Counted from the stretch's first letter, positions 24,284-32,376 are shown. The stretch is 64,000 nucleotides of DNA from an uncultured Spirochaetales bacterium (GCA_949293335.1 CASFDA010000005.1:62001-126000); one strand, 5' to 3'. The notes: generated from the sequence alone by a model not told the origin. A program made the numbers and translations.

Positions 24284-25636
24284 ATGGCTTCATGCAAAAT
24301 ATTCATACCATATGGTGCGGTAGGATTAGGATGTACAGAAGAAGCTTTTGAAGCTGGATTAGCACTAAAACCAGATATAATTTCCAGTGATGCAGGATCA
24401 ACAGATTCTGGACCTTATTATTTAGGTACAGGTACAGGAAAATATGCAGCAGCAGCTGTCAGAAGGGATTTGAAAAGAATGATCCTTGGGGCACACAAAC
24501 TTGGAATTCCAATGACAATAGGAAGTGCCGGTACTTGCGGATCAGATAAGGGAGTAGATGAAACAGCAGATATATGCATAGAGATTTGCAAGGAAAATAA
24601 CATACATGCAAAAATAGTAAAAATTTACTCACAGCAAAAAATTGAGGCTATGAAAAAAGCTTATCAGAAAGGATTGATAAAGCCTTTATTTGGAGCTCCA
24701 GACATAAATGAATCTACTTTTGATTCATGCAGTAACATTGTTGCATTGTGTGGCGTAGAACCTTTCCAAAAAGCTCTGAAAGAAGGAGCAGATATTGTAA
24801 TTTGTGGACGAGCAACTGACACAGCTGTCATAGCTGCTTACCCTCTGCTAAAAGGTTGTGATCCGGCCTCCTGCTGGCATGCCGCCAAAATAGTTGAGTG
24901 CGGAGGTGTCTGTACAGAAGCAGGACTTCAAGGCGGGGTATTTGCTGATATTGATGATAAAGGTTTTACTATAAAAGCAGTTACTCCTAATTCAACGGTT
25001 ACGCCATATTCTGTATCAGCCCATATGTTATATGAAAATGCGGATCCAATACATCTAAATGAACCAGGGATATCTATTGATACATCAATGTCCACCTACT
25101 CTCAAATAGACAACACGTCAGTGCGTGTCGAAGGTACAACAATCAAATATGTACCTTATACTATGAAGCTAGAGGGATCTGGTCCCGTAGGCTTTCAAAC
25201 AATCAGTATAGTAGGTATCAGAGATCGTCTGATAATGAAAGATCCAGAAGCCTGGATTAATGATGTACTTCAACAAGGAAGAGACAAATTGGAGGCCATG
25301 GGTATTCCTGCAACTTCATATAATGCTGATATAAAACCATATGGATATAATGCTGTATCAGGAAGACCGGTACGTGCAGGTTATATTCCCAATGAAATAG
25401 GCATGCTCTTGACAGTTACAGCAGATTCTCAGAAGAAATCCACACAGATAGCAAAAGCATTCAACCCTTTGCTATTGCATCATTCAATATTCCCTAAACG
25501 GCAAATGCCGTCTTTTGGATTTATTTTCTCTCCCGCAGAAATAGAGAAAGGTCAAATTTACGAGTTCAAATTATATCACACGATATCGATTAGTGATCCT
25601 CTTGAGCTTGTTCGTTTCTGCACGCTCGAAGTTTGA
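24284..25636 (+). CDS. AtuA family protein (DUF1446)
   Basis: The 450-residue soluble protein belongs to the AtuA/DUF1446 family, first named from acyclic terpene utilisation, whose chemistry is not settled. Recognisable features are the N-terminal PYGAVGLGCTEEAFEAGL, the SSDAGSTDSGPYYLGTGTG block, and the conserved ICGRATDTAVIAAYPL and VECGGVCTEAGLQGG stretches. Start ATG 24284 follows GGAGG; the ORF extension to 24218 is an A+T-rich leader. It is coupled to the DUF4387 gene downstream, and these two families commonly occur together. In this island the pair probably supplies one step of carboxylate breakdown, perhaps a hydro-lyase or isomerase; that is a guess. Confidence 0.85.
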   Translation: MASCKIFIPYGAVGLGCTEEAFEAGLALKPDIISSDAGSTDSGPYYLGTGTGKYAAAAVRRDLKRMILGAHKLGIPMTIGSAGTCGSDKGVDETADICIEICKENNIHAKIVKIYSQQKIEAMKKAYQKGLIKPLFGAPDINESTFDSCSNIVALCGVEPFQKALKEGADIVICGRATDTAVIAAYPLLKGCDPASCWHAAKIVECGGVCTEAGLQGGVFADIDDKGFTIKAVTPNSTVTPYSVSAHMLYENADPIHLNEPGISIDTSMSTYSQIDNTSVRVEGTTIKYVPYTMKLEGSGPVGFQTISIVGIRDRLIMKDPEAWINDVLQQGRDKLEAMGIPATSYNADIKPYGYNAVSGRPVRAGYIPNEIGMLLTVTADSQKKSTQIAKAFNPLLLHHSIFPKRQMPSFGFIFSPAEIEKGQIYEFKLYHTISISDPLELVRFCTLEV

Positions 25637-25650
25637 TTAGGAGGATAAAG

Positions 25651-25956
25651 ATGGCATCAATCGAGCAAACCGTAAAATATCTAAGAAGTAAAAATGCCGG
25701 CCCATTTTGGCTGACTATCGATGCATTCTGCAATTCAGAAGAAGATGCAAGAAAAGTTTTTAATGTATTCGAAAGGGAAAAAGATTGGATAGCCCAAGCG
25801 TTTAATGTAAGTTCCAATGAAATTTTACTTTATCTTCTTCCATCAATACAGGTTGCCAAAATAAGTTTTCCTAGGAGACCTGTACAAGGATATAGATCTG
25901 AAAGAGATATGCATGGAGGACAACAGTACGTCACCTTGCTTGATCTAGAGGTATAA
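25651..25956 (+). CDS. DUF4387 family protein, AtuA partner
   Basis: A 101-residue protein starting MASIEQTVKYLRSKNAGPFWLTIDAFC, with the conserved SIQVAKISFPRRPVQGYRSERDMHGGQQYV ending of DUF4387. It begins 15 bases after the AtuA-like gene behind AGGAGG. DUF4387 is usually found next to, or fused with, AtuA-type proteins and probably forms the small subunit of a two-component enzyme. Biochemical function is unknown. A strong terminator follows. Confidence 0.82.
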   Translation: MASIEQTVKYLRSKNAGPFWLTIDAFCNSEEDARKVFNVFEREKDWIAQAFNVSSNEILLYLLPSIQVAKISFPRRPVQGYRSERDMHGGQQYVTLLDLEV

Positions 25957-25979
25957 TTTTCACTCCCAATTTCTCACTT

Positions 25980-26012
25980 GACAGATATGACCTTCATATC
26001 TGTCATTTTTTA
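25980..26012 (+). terminator. Rho-independent terminator after the DUF4387 gene
   Basis: Perfect 11-bp stem GACAGATATGA/TCATATCTGTC with loop CCT, then a T-rich tract. It closes the AtuA/DUF4387 operon and marks the right edge of the island. The following 200 bases to the toxin-antitoxin locus hold no gene I can support. Confidence 0.92.
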
Positions 26013-26211
26013 CTGTTAAATTGTTATCTCTTCATATATCTAGAAGCTCAAAGTTTAATTGGAGAGAGATCATAAATCAAATCATAAAGAAAAGTTACAA
26101 TTTCTGTAGCCAAATTAATTCCTTTACAATATTGCTCCTGTCAGTGAAAGCCTACAGACAACCTGAAAAGAATTCCTCTGCAGACAACTCAAAGGGAAGG
26201 ACTGAGACCAT

Positions 26212-26240
26212 TTGACTTATTGTATCAACATTATGATAAT
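26212..26240 (+). promoter_or_regulatory. Promoter of the antitoxin RNA
   Basis: -35 TTGACT (26212-26217), 17-base spacer, -10 GATAAT (26235-26240); near-consensus sigma-70. It predicts transcription from about 26247 toward the toxin gene. Confidence 0.6.
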
Positions 26241-26246
26241 AAGATT

Positions 26247-26332
26247 GAAAAGAGGCACTGCCGATAGACGGTAGCCTCAACCTAAAACAAAAGCGAAAGC
26301 CGCCTCTGGGGTCTAAGCAGGGCGGCTTATCT
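26247..26332 (+). ncRNA. Candidate type I antitoxin RNA
   Basis: An RNA of about 85 nt is predicted between the plus-strand promoter and the shared hairpin at 26297-26328. Its 3' part is complementary to the toxin mRNA 3' end, including the last codon and stop codon, as in RatA/txpA-type systems. Near its 5' end it has a small hairpin, CTGCC/GGTAG, in a stretch (ACTGCC...GACGGTAGCCTC) that also occurs in the 5' end of the opposing toxin transcript. Confidence 0.5.
26291..26328 (-). terminator. Terminator of the toxin mRNA, shared hairpin
   Basis: Stem AAGCCGCC/GGCGGCTT (26297-26304 with 26321-26328). Read on the minus strand it is followed by a T-rich tail (TTCGCTTTTGTTTT). The plus-strand side is less T-rich, so it is a better terminator for the toxin than for the antisense RNA. 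Confidence 0.65.
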
Positions 26333-26395
26333 TATGACTGCTATTACAAGACCTATGATCGCGATAACGACCATAAGCAATTCATAATCACTCAC
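26327..26395 (-). CDS. Small membrane toxin, holin-like (type I TA)
   Basis: Start GTG at 26395 and stop TAA at 26329-26327 give MSDYELLMVVIAIIGLVIAVIR, 22 residues: a short polar head, one hydrophobic helix and a terminal Arg. This is the pattern of the 'putative holin-like toxin' family (MSxYExLM followed by an I/L/V helix) found in TxpA/Fst-like type I systems, which depolarise the cell membrane when overproduced. The Shine-Dalgarno AGGAGGTGAT at about 26405-26414 is near perfect, nine bases before GTG. In the 5' leader a TCGGGA/TCCCGA hairpin (26431-26451) could control translation. The gene is far too short for routine gene callers. The assignment rests on sequence pattern plus the convergent RNA layout. 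Confidence 0.65.
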   Translation of the reverse strand: MSDYELLMVVIAIIGLVIAVIR

Positions 26396-26508
26396 TAGAC
26401 ATCACCTCCTCTTTCTCTTTTTGTAGAGAATCGGGAAGCAACGCCTCCCGATATCCGATAAAGAAAACGAGAGGCTACCGTCCACCGTTATGGCAGTACC
26501 AAGAATGA

Positions 26509-26517
26509 CTATAGCAT
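26509..26517 (-). promoter_or_regulatory. Extended -10 promoter of the toxin mRNA
   Basis: On the minus strand TGC-TATAGT forms an extended -10 element (26517-26509) without a recognisable -35. It predicts a start near 26502 and an mRNA of about 200 nt ending at the shared hairpin. The stretch from here to the metallophosphoesterase gene at 26762 holds nothing else I can support. Confidence 0.4.
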
Positions 26518-26761
26518 GGATAGCAAAAAAATTTCCCCGAGTTTCTCACTCAGTGGAAAAAATAAAAACATATATGTTACTCAGAGTGTTATGACAATGA
26601 AAGCCTATCCACGAGAAGAAAAGTGAAAACATTTCCACTTCTTCAATCGAAATAGTCAGGAAGCTTGGATCAAAACTAACACTATTTAGACTGTCACTAA
26701 TGTGATTGTCATTTGATCCGTATTCTACGATATCCGCATGATTACTTTTGTCATCTAAATA

Positions 26762-27676
26762 TTACAGTTCTATGTGTTCAAGTTCCTCACCTGTTTCTGC
26801 ATAGTACGGGATGATCGTCAGCTTGCCATCTTCTGTAAGTTCCACAATATACCAGTAGCCTTTGCTTTCGTAGAATACATCCCTTCTGTGGAACGAAGAG
26901 AAAATGAATTCCTTGACACTTGAGCTGAAAACCGCGCTTATGTTTCCGATATGATGATGCCCTGCAAAGTACCAGGAGGGGCCATGCTCACTCATCAGGC
27001 GCAGCATTCTGTTTCTCTCCTCGGCAGAAGAGAATGTGAACTGGACCAAACTTTGATCAAATGCACTGGACGCAAGAGGCACATGTGAAAGAAACAGCCT
27101 GTACTTGGCCTTATCCTCTGCCAGATGATTCTCAAGTTGCCTGAGCTGGTAAGGCCCGAATGTCCTGAATGCGCTATCAAGCTTGTAGATAGCCACATCT
27201 CCTACCCTGTACCTTCCCATCCTTCCAAATGATGAGAAAAGAGCTTTTTCATCTTCAGAGAAGATATCGTACCAGTAATCAGGATCATTATGTTCAATTT
27301 CATGATTACCAAGCACATAGATCACAGGAACTGACTGTTTGGACTTCAGGGAAGTCTTCACAAAGTCGACGAAAAGGTCATGGCAGTTTTCGTCAGTTTT
27401 GTCCATCATATCTCCAAGAAGGAATGTCGCATCAATTTCCTTTTCATAGGAACTGTAGAAATCATTGAATGAAGTGATGAAATGATGTACCCCGCTGTCA
27501 TCTCTGCCGAAGTGCCCATCTGTGAGGACAAGAAAACGATAGACTCCAGTCTCGCTCTTTTTATCAAGTACAGTTTCTACCTCAAACTGATCTTCAGAAG
27601 GGAACAGTGACGGAATATATCCGAATGAACAGGAAACCAATAATGTGATTGCAAGAATCAGCAGAAGTCTCTTCAT
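26762..27676 (-). CDS. Metallophosphoesterase lipoprotein
   Basis: The product is a 304-residue calcineurin-type phosphoesterase exported as a lipoprotein (lipobox LLVSCS, Cys16). Metal-binding blocks are in order: LTDGHFGRD (D-x-H), LLGDMMD (GDxxD), YVLGNHEIEH (GNHE), LSHVPL (H) and FAGHHHIG (GHxH). The substrate may be a phosphodiester, nucleotide or lipid headgroup in the periplasm; sequence does not decide. It is followed by no further gene on this strand, and starts nine bases downstream of a barrel-protein gene with which it probably forms an operon. Confidence 0.88.
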   Translation of the reverse strand: MKRLLLILAITLLVSCSFGYIPSLFPSEDQFEVETVLDKKSETGVYRFLVLTDGHFGRDDSGVHHFITSFNDFYSSYEKEIDATFLLGDMMDKTDENCHDLFVDFVKTSLKSKQSVPVIYVLGNHEIEHNDPDYWYDIFSEDEKALFSSFGRMGRYRVGDVAIYKLDSAFRTFGPYQLRQLENHLAEDKAKYRLFLSHVPLASSAFDQSLVQFTFSSAEERNRMLRLMSEHGPSWYFAGHHHIGNISAVFSSSVKEFIFSSFHRRDVFYESKGYWYIVELTEDGKLTIIPYYAETGEELEHIEL

Positions 27677-27685
27677 CCGTTCCTC

Positions 27686-28357
27686 CTAGAAAGTGTATAT
27701 GTACATCACTCTTGCATTTATCGAACTGACATCGAAACGTCCGAGGTAATCTGCAGGAGATAGGTTCACATCAGCTGCTATGGCATTCTCGTCATCTATG
27801 TTCCATCTGAAATAGAACCCGATCACAGGAAGGGCCTGGAAAGAACGGCAGAAGAATGTCGATCCTGTGAAATATATTTCTGTCTCGATATACCCGAAAT
27901 CAAGACCAAGCGAAAGAAGGATGAGAGGAGAAAAAGCGATAGGTTTGAAGAGCGGAGAGTAATCAGAATAAGAAAAAGAGAACTCAAGCCCGAGACGATA
28001 GCGCATATAGAAAGGTCCACATATCACAAAATCCTGTCCCACTCCCAATCCTGTGACCATGAAGCCGCCTTTATCGGTGAAAGAGTGTTCGTTGTATGTG
28101 TAGGCCTCAAATGCGAATGTATTTTCCAACACGAGATCGTACTCAAGGGAGATCGAGATATCTTCGAACGAATCAGTACCCACTCCGATCTTGAGTCCCT
28201 CTATATCGCCAAAAAGATCGAAGTCATATCCGTTTTCAATCAGTGATGACTTGTGATAACTTCCAGCTATTCCCAAAGACGAGGAAAAGAGGGAAACACA
28301 AGAAACGGACAGGATGAAAAGGAACAATAATACAGATCTTTTGATTGTTCTCCACAT
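27686..28357 (-). CDS. Probable outer-membrane beta-barrel protein, unknown function
   Basis: The 223-residue product has a clear signal peptide (RSVLLFLFILSVSCVSLFSS). The mature part alternates hydrophobic and polar residues in short strands rich in Tyr and Phe, for example FYMRYRLGLEFSFSYSDY. It ends with an aromatic C-terminal strand, SSINARVMYIYTF, the usual BAM recognition form. No family is recognised. It lies directly upstream of the metallophosphoesterase lipoprotein gene, so both may act at the outer membrane. Confidence 0.6.
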   Translation of the reverse strand: MWRTIKRSVLLFLFILSVSCVSLFSSSLGIAGSYHKSSLIENGYDFDLFGDIEGLKIGVGTDSFEDISISLEYDLVLENTFAFEAYTYNEHSFTDKGGFMVTGLGVGQDFVICGPFYMRYRLGLEFSFSYSDYSPLFKPIAFSPLILLSLGLDFGYIETEIYFTGSTFFCRSFQALPVIGFYFRWNIDDENAIAADVNLSPADYLGRFDVSSINARVMYIYTF

Positions 28358-28366
28358 TCTGAATAG

Positions 28367-29218
28367 ATGATACCATCTAACTATATGAAGGTCATCAGAT
28401 CCAGAAGGAAATCCTACATCGACGAGATCATGATATCCAATTGCAAAGGAGTTCTAATCCTCATCTACTTTGCTGACCAGAGAATGGAAAGCTTTTATGG
28501 AATCACAATAGCAGATTACGAAAAAAAGGACGGACTTCTGCTGAGAGACAGGGTGATACGCCCTGAAAAACAATGGAGAATCCCGGAAGATCCGAATGCC
28601 GAATGCGGACTTACACATGCAAATGCGCAGATGACACTGTGTGCCGTAAAAAGAGAAAATAGGAGAAGGGCCATAATAACAGCACCACAAGCTAAATTTC
28701 CTTCCGGAAAGTCAGGATTGAAGACAGAGTTCCTCATCACGAATGTGCATTTAGAAAAAAACAAGCCCTCTCTGATGGAGATCAGCGATGGATATATATC
28801 GATCGATGGAGAGCGAAGCGACTTCGAGAACTTCAAGGTAATATATGTTCCAAGACGCTATGAGATAAAAAAGGACGAGAAGAGGGAAACTTTCCTCATC
28901 TTCTCAGACGACAAACTGGTCTATCTTGAAAAGGAAGGAAAGCTCTGGAGAGATCCAGATGGCCTTTTGTACTCATTTGAGAAAAAGAAAGACCATTATA
29001 CGATCACAGGAAAGAATACGAAACTGAAAGCTATTCTTTCCTGGAAGGAGACGTTGAGGATCGGAGGACTCACACATGAGAGGAAATACATCTCACTATC
29101 TGGACGCATCAATAATCTTGAAATGAAAAGGGGTTATGGAATTTACTATAAACTCGATACTTCTTGCACAGAAGAAAATATTTCCATAACATATCACGGT
29201 TTGACAAACCGATCTTAA
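28367..29218 (+). CDS. Hypothetical protein, 283 aa
   Basis: No family recognised. The protein is soluble and basic, with mixed beta-rich segments, no signal and no obvious catalytic motif. Start could be ATG 28367 or 28385; neither has a good ribosome binding site. It is divergent from the barrel-protein gene by nine bases, and ends 16 bases before the DEAD-box helicase gene, so it may be co-transcribed with that helicase and glf. Confidence 0.55.
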   Translation: MIPSNYMKVIRSRRKSYIDEIMISNCKGVLILIYFADQRMESFYGITIADYEKKDGLLLRDRVIRPEKQWRIPEDPNAECGLTHANAQMTLCAVKRENRRRAIITAPQAKFPSGKSGLKTEFLITNVHLEKNKPSLMEISDGYISIDGERSDFENFKVIYVPRRYEIKKDEKRETFLIFSDDKLVYLEKEGKLWRDPDGLLYSFEKKKDHYTITGKNTKLKAILSWKETLRIGGLTHERKYISLSGRINNLEMKRGYGIYYKLDTSCTEENISITYHGLTNRS

Positions 29219-29234
29219 AACTAAGGAAACACAT

Positions 29235-30938
29235 ATGAACGAACTTCCCGCATTCAGCGAACTTGGACTGTCAGAGAGGACAATAAAGGCTCTCTGGAAA
29301 AAAGGCTTTAGCGAACCTACCGAAATACAGAAACTATGCATTCCTCTGCTTCTGGAGGAAAAGACTGAGGTGATCGGTCAGGCTCAGACAGGAACCGGAA
29401 AGACAGCTGCATTTGCACTCCCGATAATCGAGACACTTGAAGGAAAACATGAGAATGTAGAGGCCCTGATACTCTGCCCCACCAGAGAACTTGCCATTCA
29501 GGTAAGCGATGAGATCGAGTCACTCAAAGGTGACAAGGACATCAGGATCGCACCTATTTACGGCGGTGCATCGATAGAAGTGCAGATCAGGAAGCTGAAG
29601 AAAGGGCTTGATGTCGTGGTTGGAACTCCGGGAAGGATACTTGACCACCTCAAGAGAGGCTCGCTGAAACTCGACAACCTCAAGTTCTCCGTCCTTGACG
29701 AAGCCGATGAAATGCTTGACATGGGCTTCATTGAGGATATCGAGGCAATTCTGGAAAAAACACCAGAGGAAAAGAGAATGCTGATGTTCTCCGCAACTAT
29801 GCCACCTCTCGTGCTCAAGATTGCAGAGAAGTTCATGCACGAATACAAACTCGTACGCACTGAACTCAAAGACACGAGCTCGAAGAACACGCATCAGCTG
29901 TTCTATGTTGTGAAAGAGAGCGACAAACTAGAGGCCCTCACACGCCTTATCGACAGCCAGATGGATTTCTATGGTGTCATCTTCTCCCGCACGAAGGTCC
30001 AGTGCGAGGAGATCGCAGAGAGCCTGATAAAGAAGGGATACAACGCTTCCTCCCTACATGGAGACCTCTCGCAGAGGGAAAGGGAATCAATTCTGAAGAA
30101 GATGAGGGAGAAATACATCAAGATACTGGTGGCAACAGACGTTGCTGCCCGTGGTCTCGACATACAGGAACTCACCCACGTCATCAACTACTCCATACCA
30201 GAGGATCCGGAGATATACATCCACCGTGTCGGCAGAACCGGAAGAGCAGGAAAAGAAGGGGTGGCGATCACACTTGTCACACCGAGGGAGATGAGGCGTT
30301 TTGAGAGGATGATGAAAGCAACTTCCTCGGAAATTGAAGAAAGGGAGATCCCTTCTCCGAAGGAAGTGGTTGCAAGAAAGAGGGAAAACATCATCAATGC
30401 CCTCACAGAGAAGACATCTACAGAGCCAGATGCGAAGTTCCTGTCCCTCGCCTTTGAACTGTCAGAGGGAAAAGATCCCCTCGTGGTACTTGCAAGTCTC
30501 CTGGAAGCCAGATATGGGAAAACGCTCGATGAGAACGAGTACAGGACGATACAGGCAACAGGCAACAGGAAAAAGGAAAGGGAGAGGGATAGAGAAAAGA
30601 GGAAGGAGGAGACAAGAAGGACTAAGGAAGGGAAGAATTCCTCATCCTCTTCTCTCGTCCGTCTCTTCATCGCAAGAGGAAAGAGGGACGGCATGACAAG
30701 GAAGATGATAAGGGACATCCTTGTGGAAGAGACAAAGATAACAGACAAGGATCTGGACGGGATAGAAGTCCATGATGATTTCTCATTCGTCAACGTCTCT
30801 CATGACGCAAGCGATAAGGTCCTCAGATACTACAAGAAAATTTCCCCGGACAAGCCTATCGTTGTAAAAGCGAAAGGCATGGAAGATGAAAGCGGGAAAA
30901 GATCCCGTTCCCGGGATAGAAAAAGGAGGAGAAGATAA
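29235..30938 (+). CDS. DEAD-box RNA helicase with DbpA-type RNA-binding domain (CsdA/DeaD-like)
   Basis: This 567-residue ATP-dependent RNA helicase would act in ribosome assembly and mRNA turnover. Motifs appear in order: the Q motif near residue 30, AQTGTGKT (I), PTRELA (Ia), DEAD (II), SAT (III), and HRVGRTGRAG (VI). A charged linker of Lys, Arg and Glu (about 435-465) leads to a DbpA-type RNA-recognition domain (about 475-550, LVRLFIARGKRDGMTRKMIRDIL...IEVHDDFSFVNV) and a basic tail. A separate gene at 38.8 kb encodes a protein carrying the same type of domain alone. The stop overlaps the glf start (TAATG). Confidence 0.93.
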   Translation: MNELPAFSELGLSERTIKALWKKGFSEPTEIQKLCIPLLLEEKTEVIGQAQTGTGKTAAFALPIIETLEGKHENVEALILCPTRELAIQVSDEIESLKGDKDIRIAPIYGGASIEVQIRKLKKGLDVVVGTPGRILDHLKRGSLKLDNLKFSVLDEADEMLDMGFIEDIEAILEKTPEEKRMLMFSATMPPLVLKIAEKFMHEYKLVRTELKDTSSKNTHQLFYVVKESDKLEALTRLIDSQMDFYGVIFSRTKVQCEEIAESLIKKGYNASSLHGDLSQRERESILKKMREKYIKILVATDVAARGLDIQELTHVINYSIPEDPEIYIHRVGRTGRAGKEGVAITLVTPREMRRFERMMKATSSEIEEREIPSPKEVVARKRENIINALTEKTSTEPDAKFLSLAFELSEGKDPLVVLASLLEARYGKTLDENEYRTIQATGNRKKERERDREKRKEETRRTKEGKNSSSSSLVRLFIARGKRDGMTRKMIRDILVEETKITDKDLDGIEVHDDFSFVNVSHDASDKVLRYYKKISPDKPIVVKAKGMEDESGKRSRSRDRKRRRR

Positions 30939-32038
30939 TGCTTGACCACTATGACTACCTGGTAGTCGGATCAGGGCTTTTTGGCTCAACATTTGCAAAC
31001 GAGGCAAAAAAGAAAGGAAAGAAGGTCCTTGTTGTCGAGAAGAGGAAGGAAAAAGGGGGTAACATAAGTACAGAAGTAAAGGATGGCATTACTGTCCATA
31101 CTTATGGTGCGCACATCTTCCATACATCTGACAAGGAAGTCTGGTCATATGTCACAGAGCTTGACGAGATGAAGCCGTTTGTAAACAGTCCGATTGCCAT
31201 CTACAAGAATGAAGTCTACAACATGCCTTTCAACATGAACACTTTCTCGAGAATGTGGAACATAAAGACTCCAGAGGAGGCCGAGGCAATCATAGACAGC
31301 CAGAGAAAGGATGTGAAGGAAATAAAGAATCTCGAGGACATGGCAATAAGCCTTGTCGGCAGGGACATATACATGAAGCTAGTGAAGGAGTACACCGAAA
31401 AGCAGTGGGGACGATCATGTACAGAGCTTCCACCTTCCATCATAAAGCGTCTTCCTGTGAGATTCACATATGACAACAACTACTTCAACGACCGCTATCA
31501 GGGAATGCCCGAACACGGATATTCCGCAATCATCGACAAACTTCTTGAGGAAACTGATGTGATCCTCGGAGAGGATTATGTCAAAAACAAGACAAAATGG
31601 AACGCAATGGCATCAAAAGTGCTCTACACGGGTTGTCTCGATTCTCTTTACGGAGAAGAGGGCGCACTTGAATACAGGAGTCTCAAGTTCGAACAGGTAA
31701 GACTTGAAGAAGAGAACCATCAGGGCGTTGCCGTGGTGAACTACACGAGCCATGACCAAAAGTACACGAGAACAATAGAGCATAAGCATTTTCTGAAAGA
31801 GACTTCCCCTGTCACATGGTTGAGCTACGAATATCCGATGCCATTTTCCGCAACGAAAGAACCATACTACCCTGTGGGAGATGAGAAGAATCTCACACTC
31901 TACAAGAAGTACAGGGAAATGGCGGAAAGGGACGGGCTTCTCATAGGAGGACGCCTTGCCGAATACCGTTATTATGATATGGACAAAACAATCAGGAGCG
32001 CACTTGATCTCGCGAAGAAAGAACTTCGTCAGATATGA
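30938..32038 (+). CDS. glf: UDP-galactopyranose mutase
   Basis: Glf converts UDP-galactopyranose to UDP-galactofuranose with reduced FAD, for galactofuranose-containing surface glycans. The 366-residue flavoprotein has the N-terminal FAD motif VVGSGLFGSTFANEA, the GAHIFHT loop, YTEKQWG, and the C-terminal GRLAEYRYYDMD block, all diagnostic of Glf. It has a GGAGG site and overlaps the helicase stop by one base. galE at 10.6 kb can provide its substrate. Its 3' end overlaps the convergent TrpR-like gene by ten bases. Confidence 0.96.
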   Translation: MLDHYDYLVVGSGLFGSTFANEAKKKGKKVLVVEKRKEKGGNISTEVKDGITVHTYGAHIFHTSDKEVWSYVTELDEMKPFVNSPIAIYKNEVYNMPFNMNTFSRMWNIKTPEEAEAIIDSQRKDVKEIKNLEDMAISLVGRDIYMKLVKEYTEKQWGRSCTELPPSIIKRLPVRFTYDNNYFNDRYQGMPEHGYSAIIDKLLEETDVILGEDYVKNKTKWNAMASKVLYTGCLDSLYGEEGALEYRSLKFEQVRLEEENHQGVAVVNYTSHDQKYTRTIEHKHFLKETSPVTWLSYEYPMPFSATKEPYYPVGDEKNLTLYKKYREMAERDGLLIGGRLAEYRYYDMDKTIRSALDLAKKELRQI

Positions 32039-32364
32039 AGGTGATCGTCATACCTTGATGAGAGAAGGGCGTGCATGAAGCCGTCCTTCTTTTTCAACAT
32101 CCTCGAGCCTCGCGTGATCCTGCAGAGGCTTATTTTACGCTCTTTTGCAATATTTCTCTGGCTCTTTCCCTTGTAAAGGTCATCCATAAGCTGCCAGCGG
32201 AGTATGAAGTCGTTTATCTCCGCATCGGTGAAAAGATCATCAAACAGCTTCTCCATCTCCTCCGGGCTCTCCACAGAGGAAAAGACCTTCAGCATATCCC
32301 TATAGGCTTTTCTGCCTTCTGGAGTCTCCATGAGACTCTCCTTGTTCCTATCCATAAGAATCAT
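32029..32364 (-). CDS. Trp repressor family protein (TrpR/YerC-like)
   Basis: The 111-residue all-helical DNA-binding protein has the TrpR core LFTDAEINDFILRWQLMDDLYKGKSQRNIAKERKISLCRITRGSRML, matching the helix-turn-helix and the ITRGS motif of E. coli TrpR. The Arg residues near the tryptophan pocket (RWQL and ITRG) seem conserved, but corepressor binding cannot be judged. No trp genes are near, so it may regulate at a distance or be a YerC-type protein. ATG could be 32364 or 32355. Confidence 0.82.
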   Translation of the reverse strand: MILMDRNKESLMETPEGRKAYRDMLKVFSSVESPEEMEKLFDDLFTDAEINDFILRWQLMDDLYKGKSQRNIAKERKISLCRITRGSRMLKKKDGFMHALLSSRYDDHLHI

Positions 32365-32376
32365 TCTAACATATTT

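Noticed and set aside
26021-26215. 64-codon plus-strand frame in the gap after the DUF4387 terminator
   Set aside because: No ribosome site, no recognisable features, and it runs into the antitoxin promoter.
30188-30793. Long minus-strand frame inside the DEAD-box helicase gene
   Set aside because: Antisense shadow with Ser/Leu-rich low-complexity translation; the helicase frame carries all motifs.
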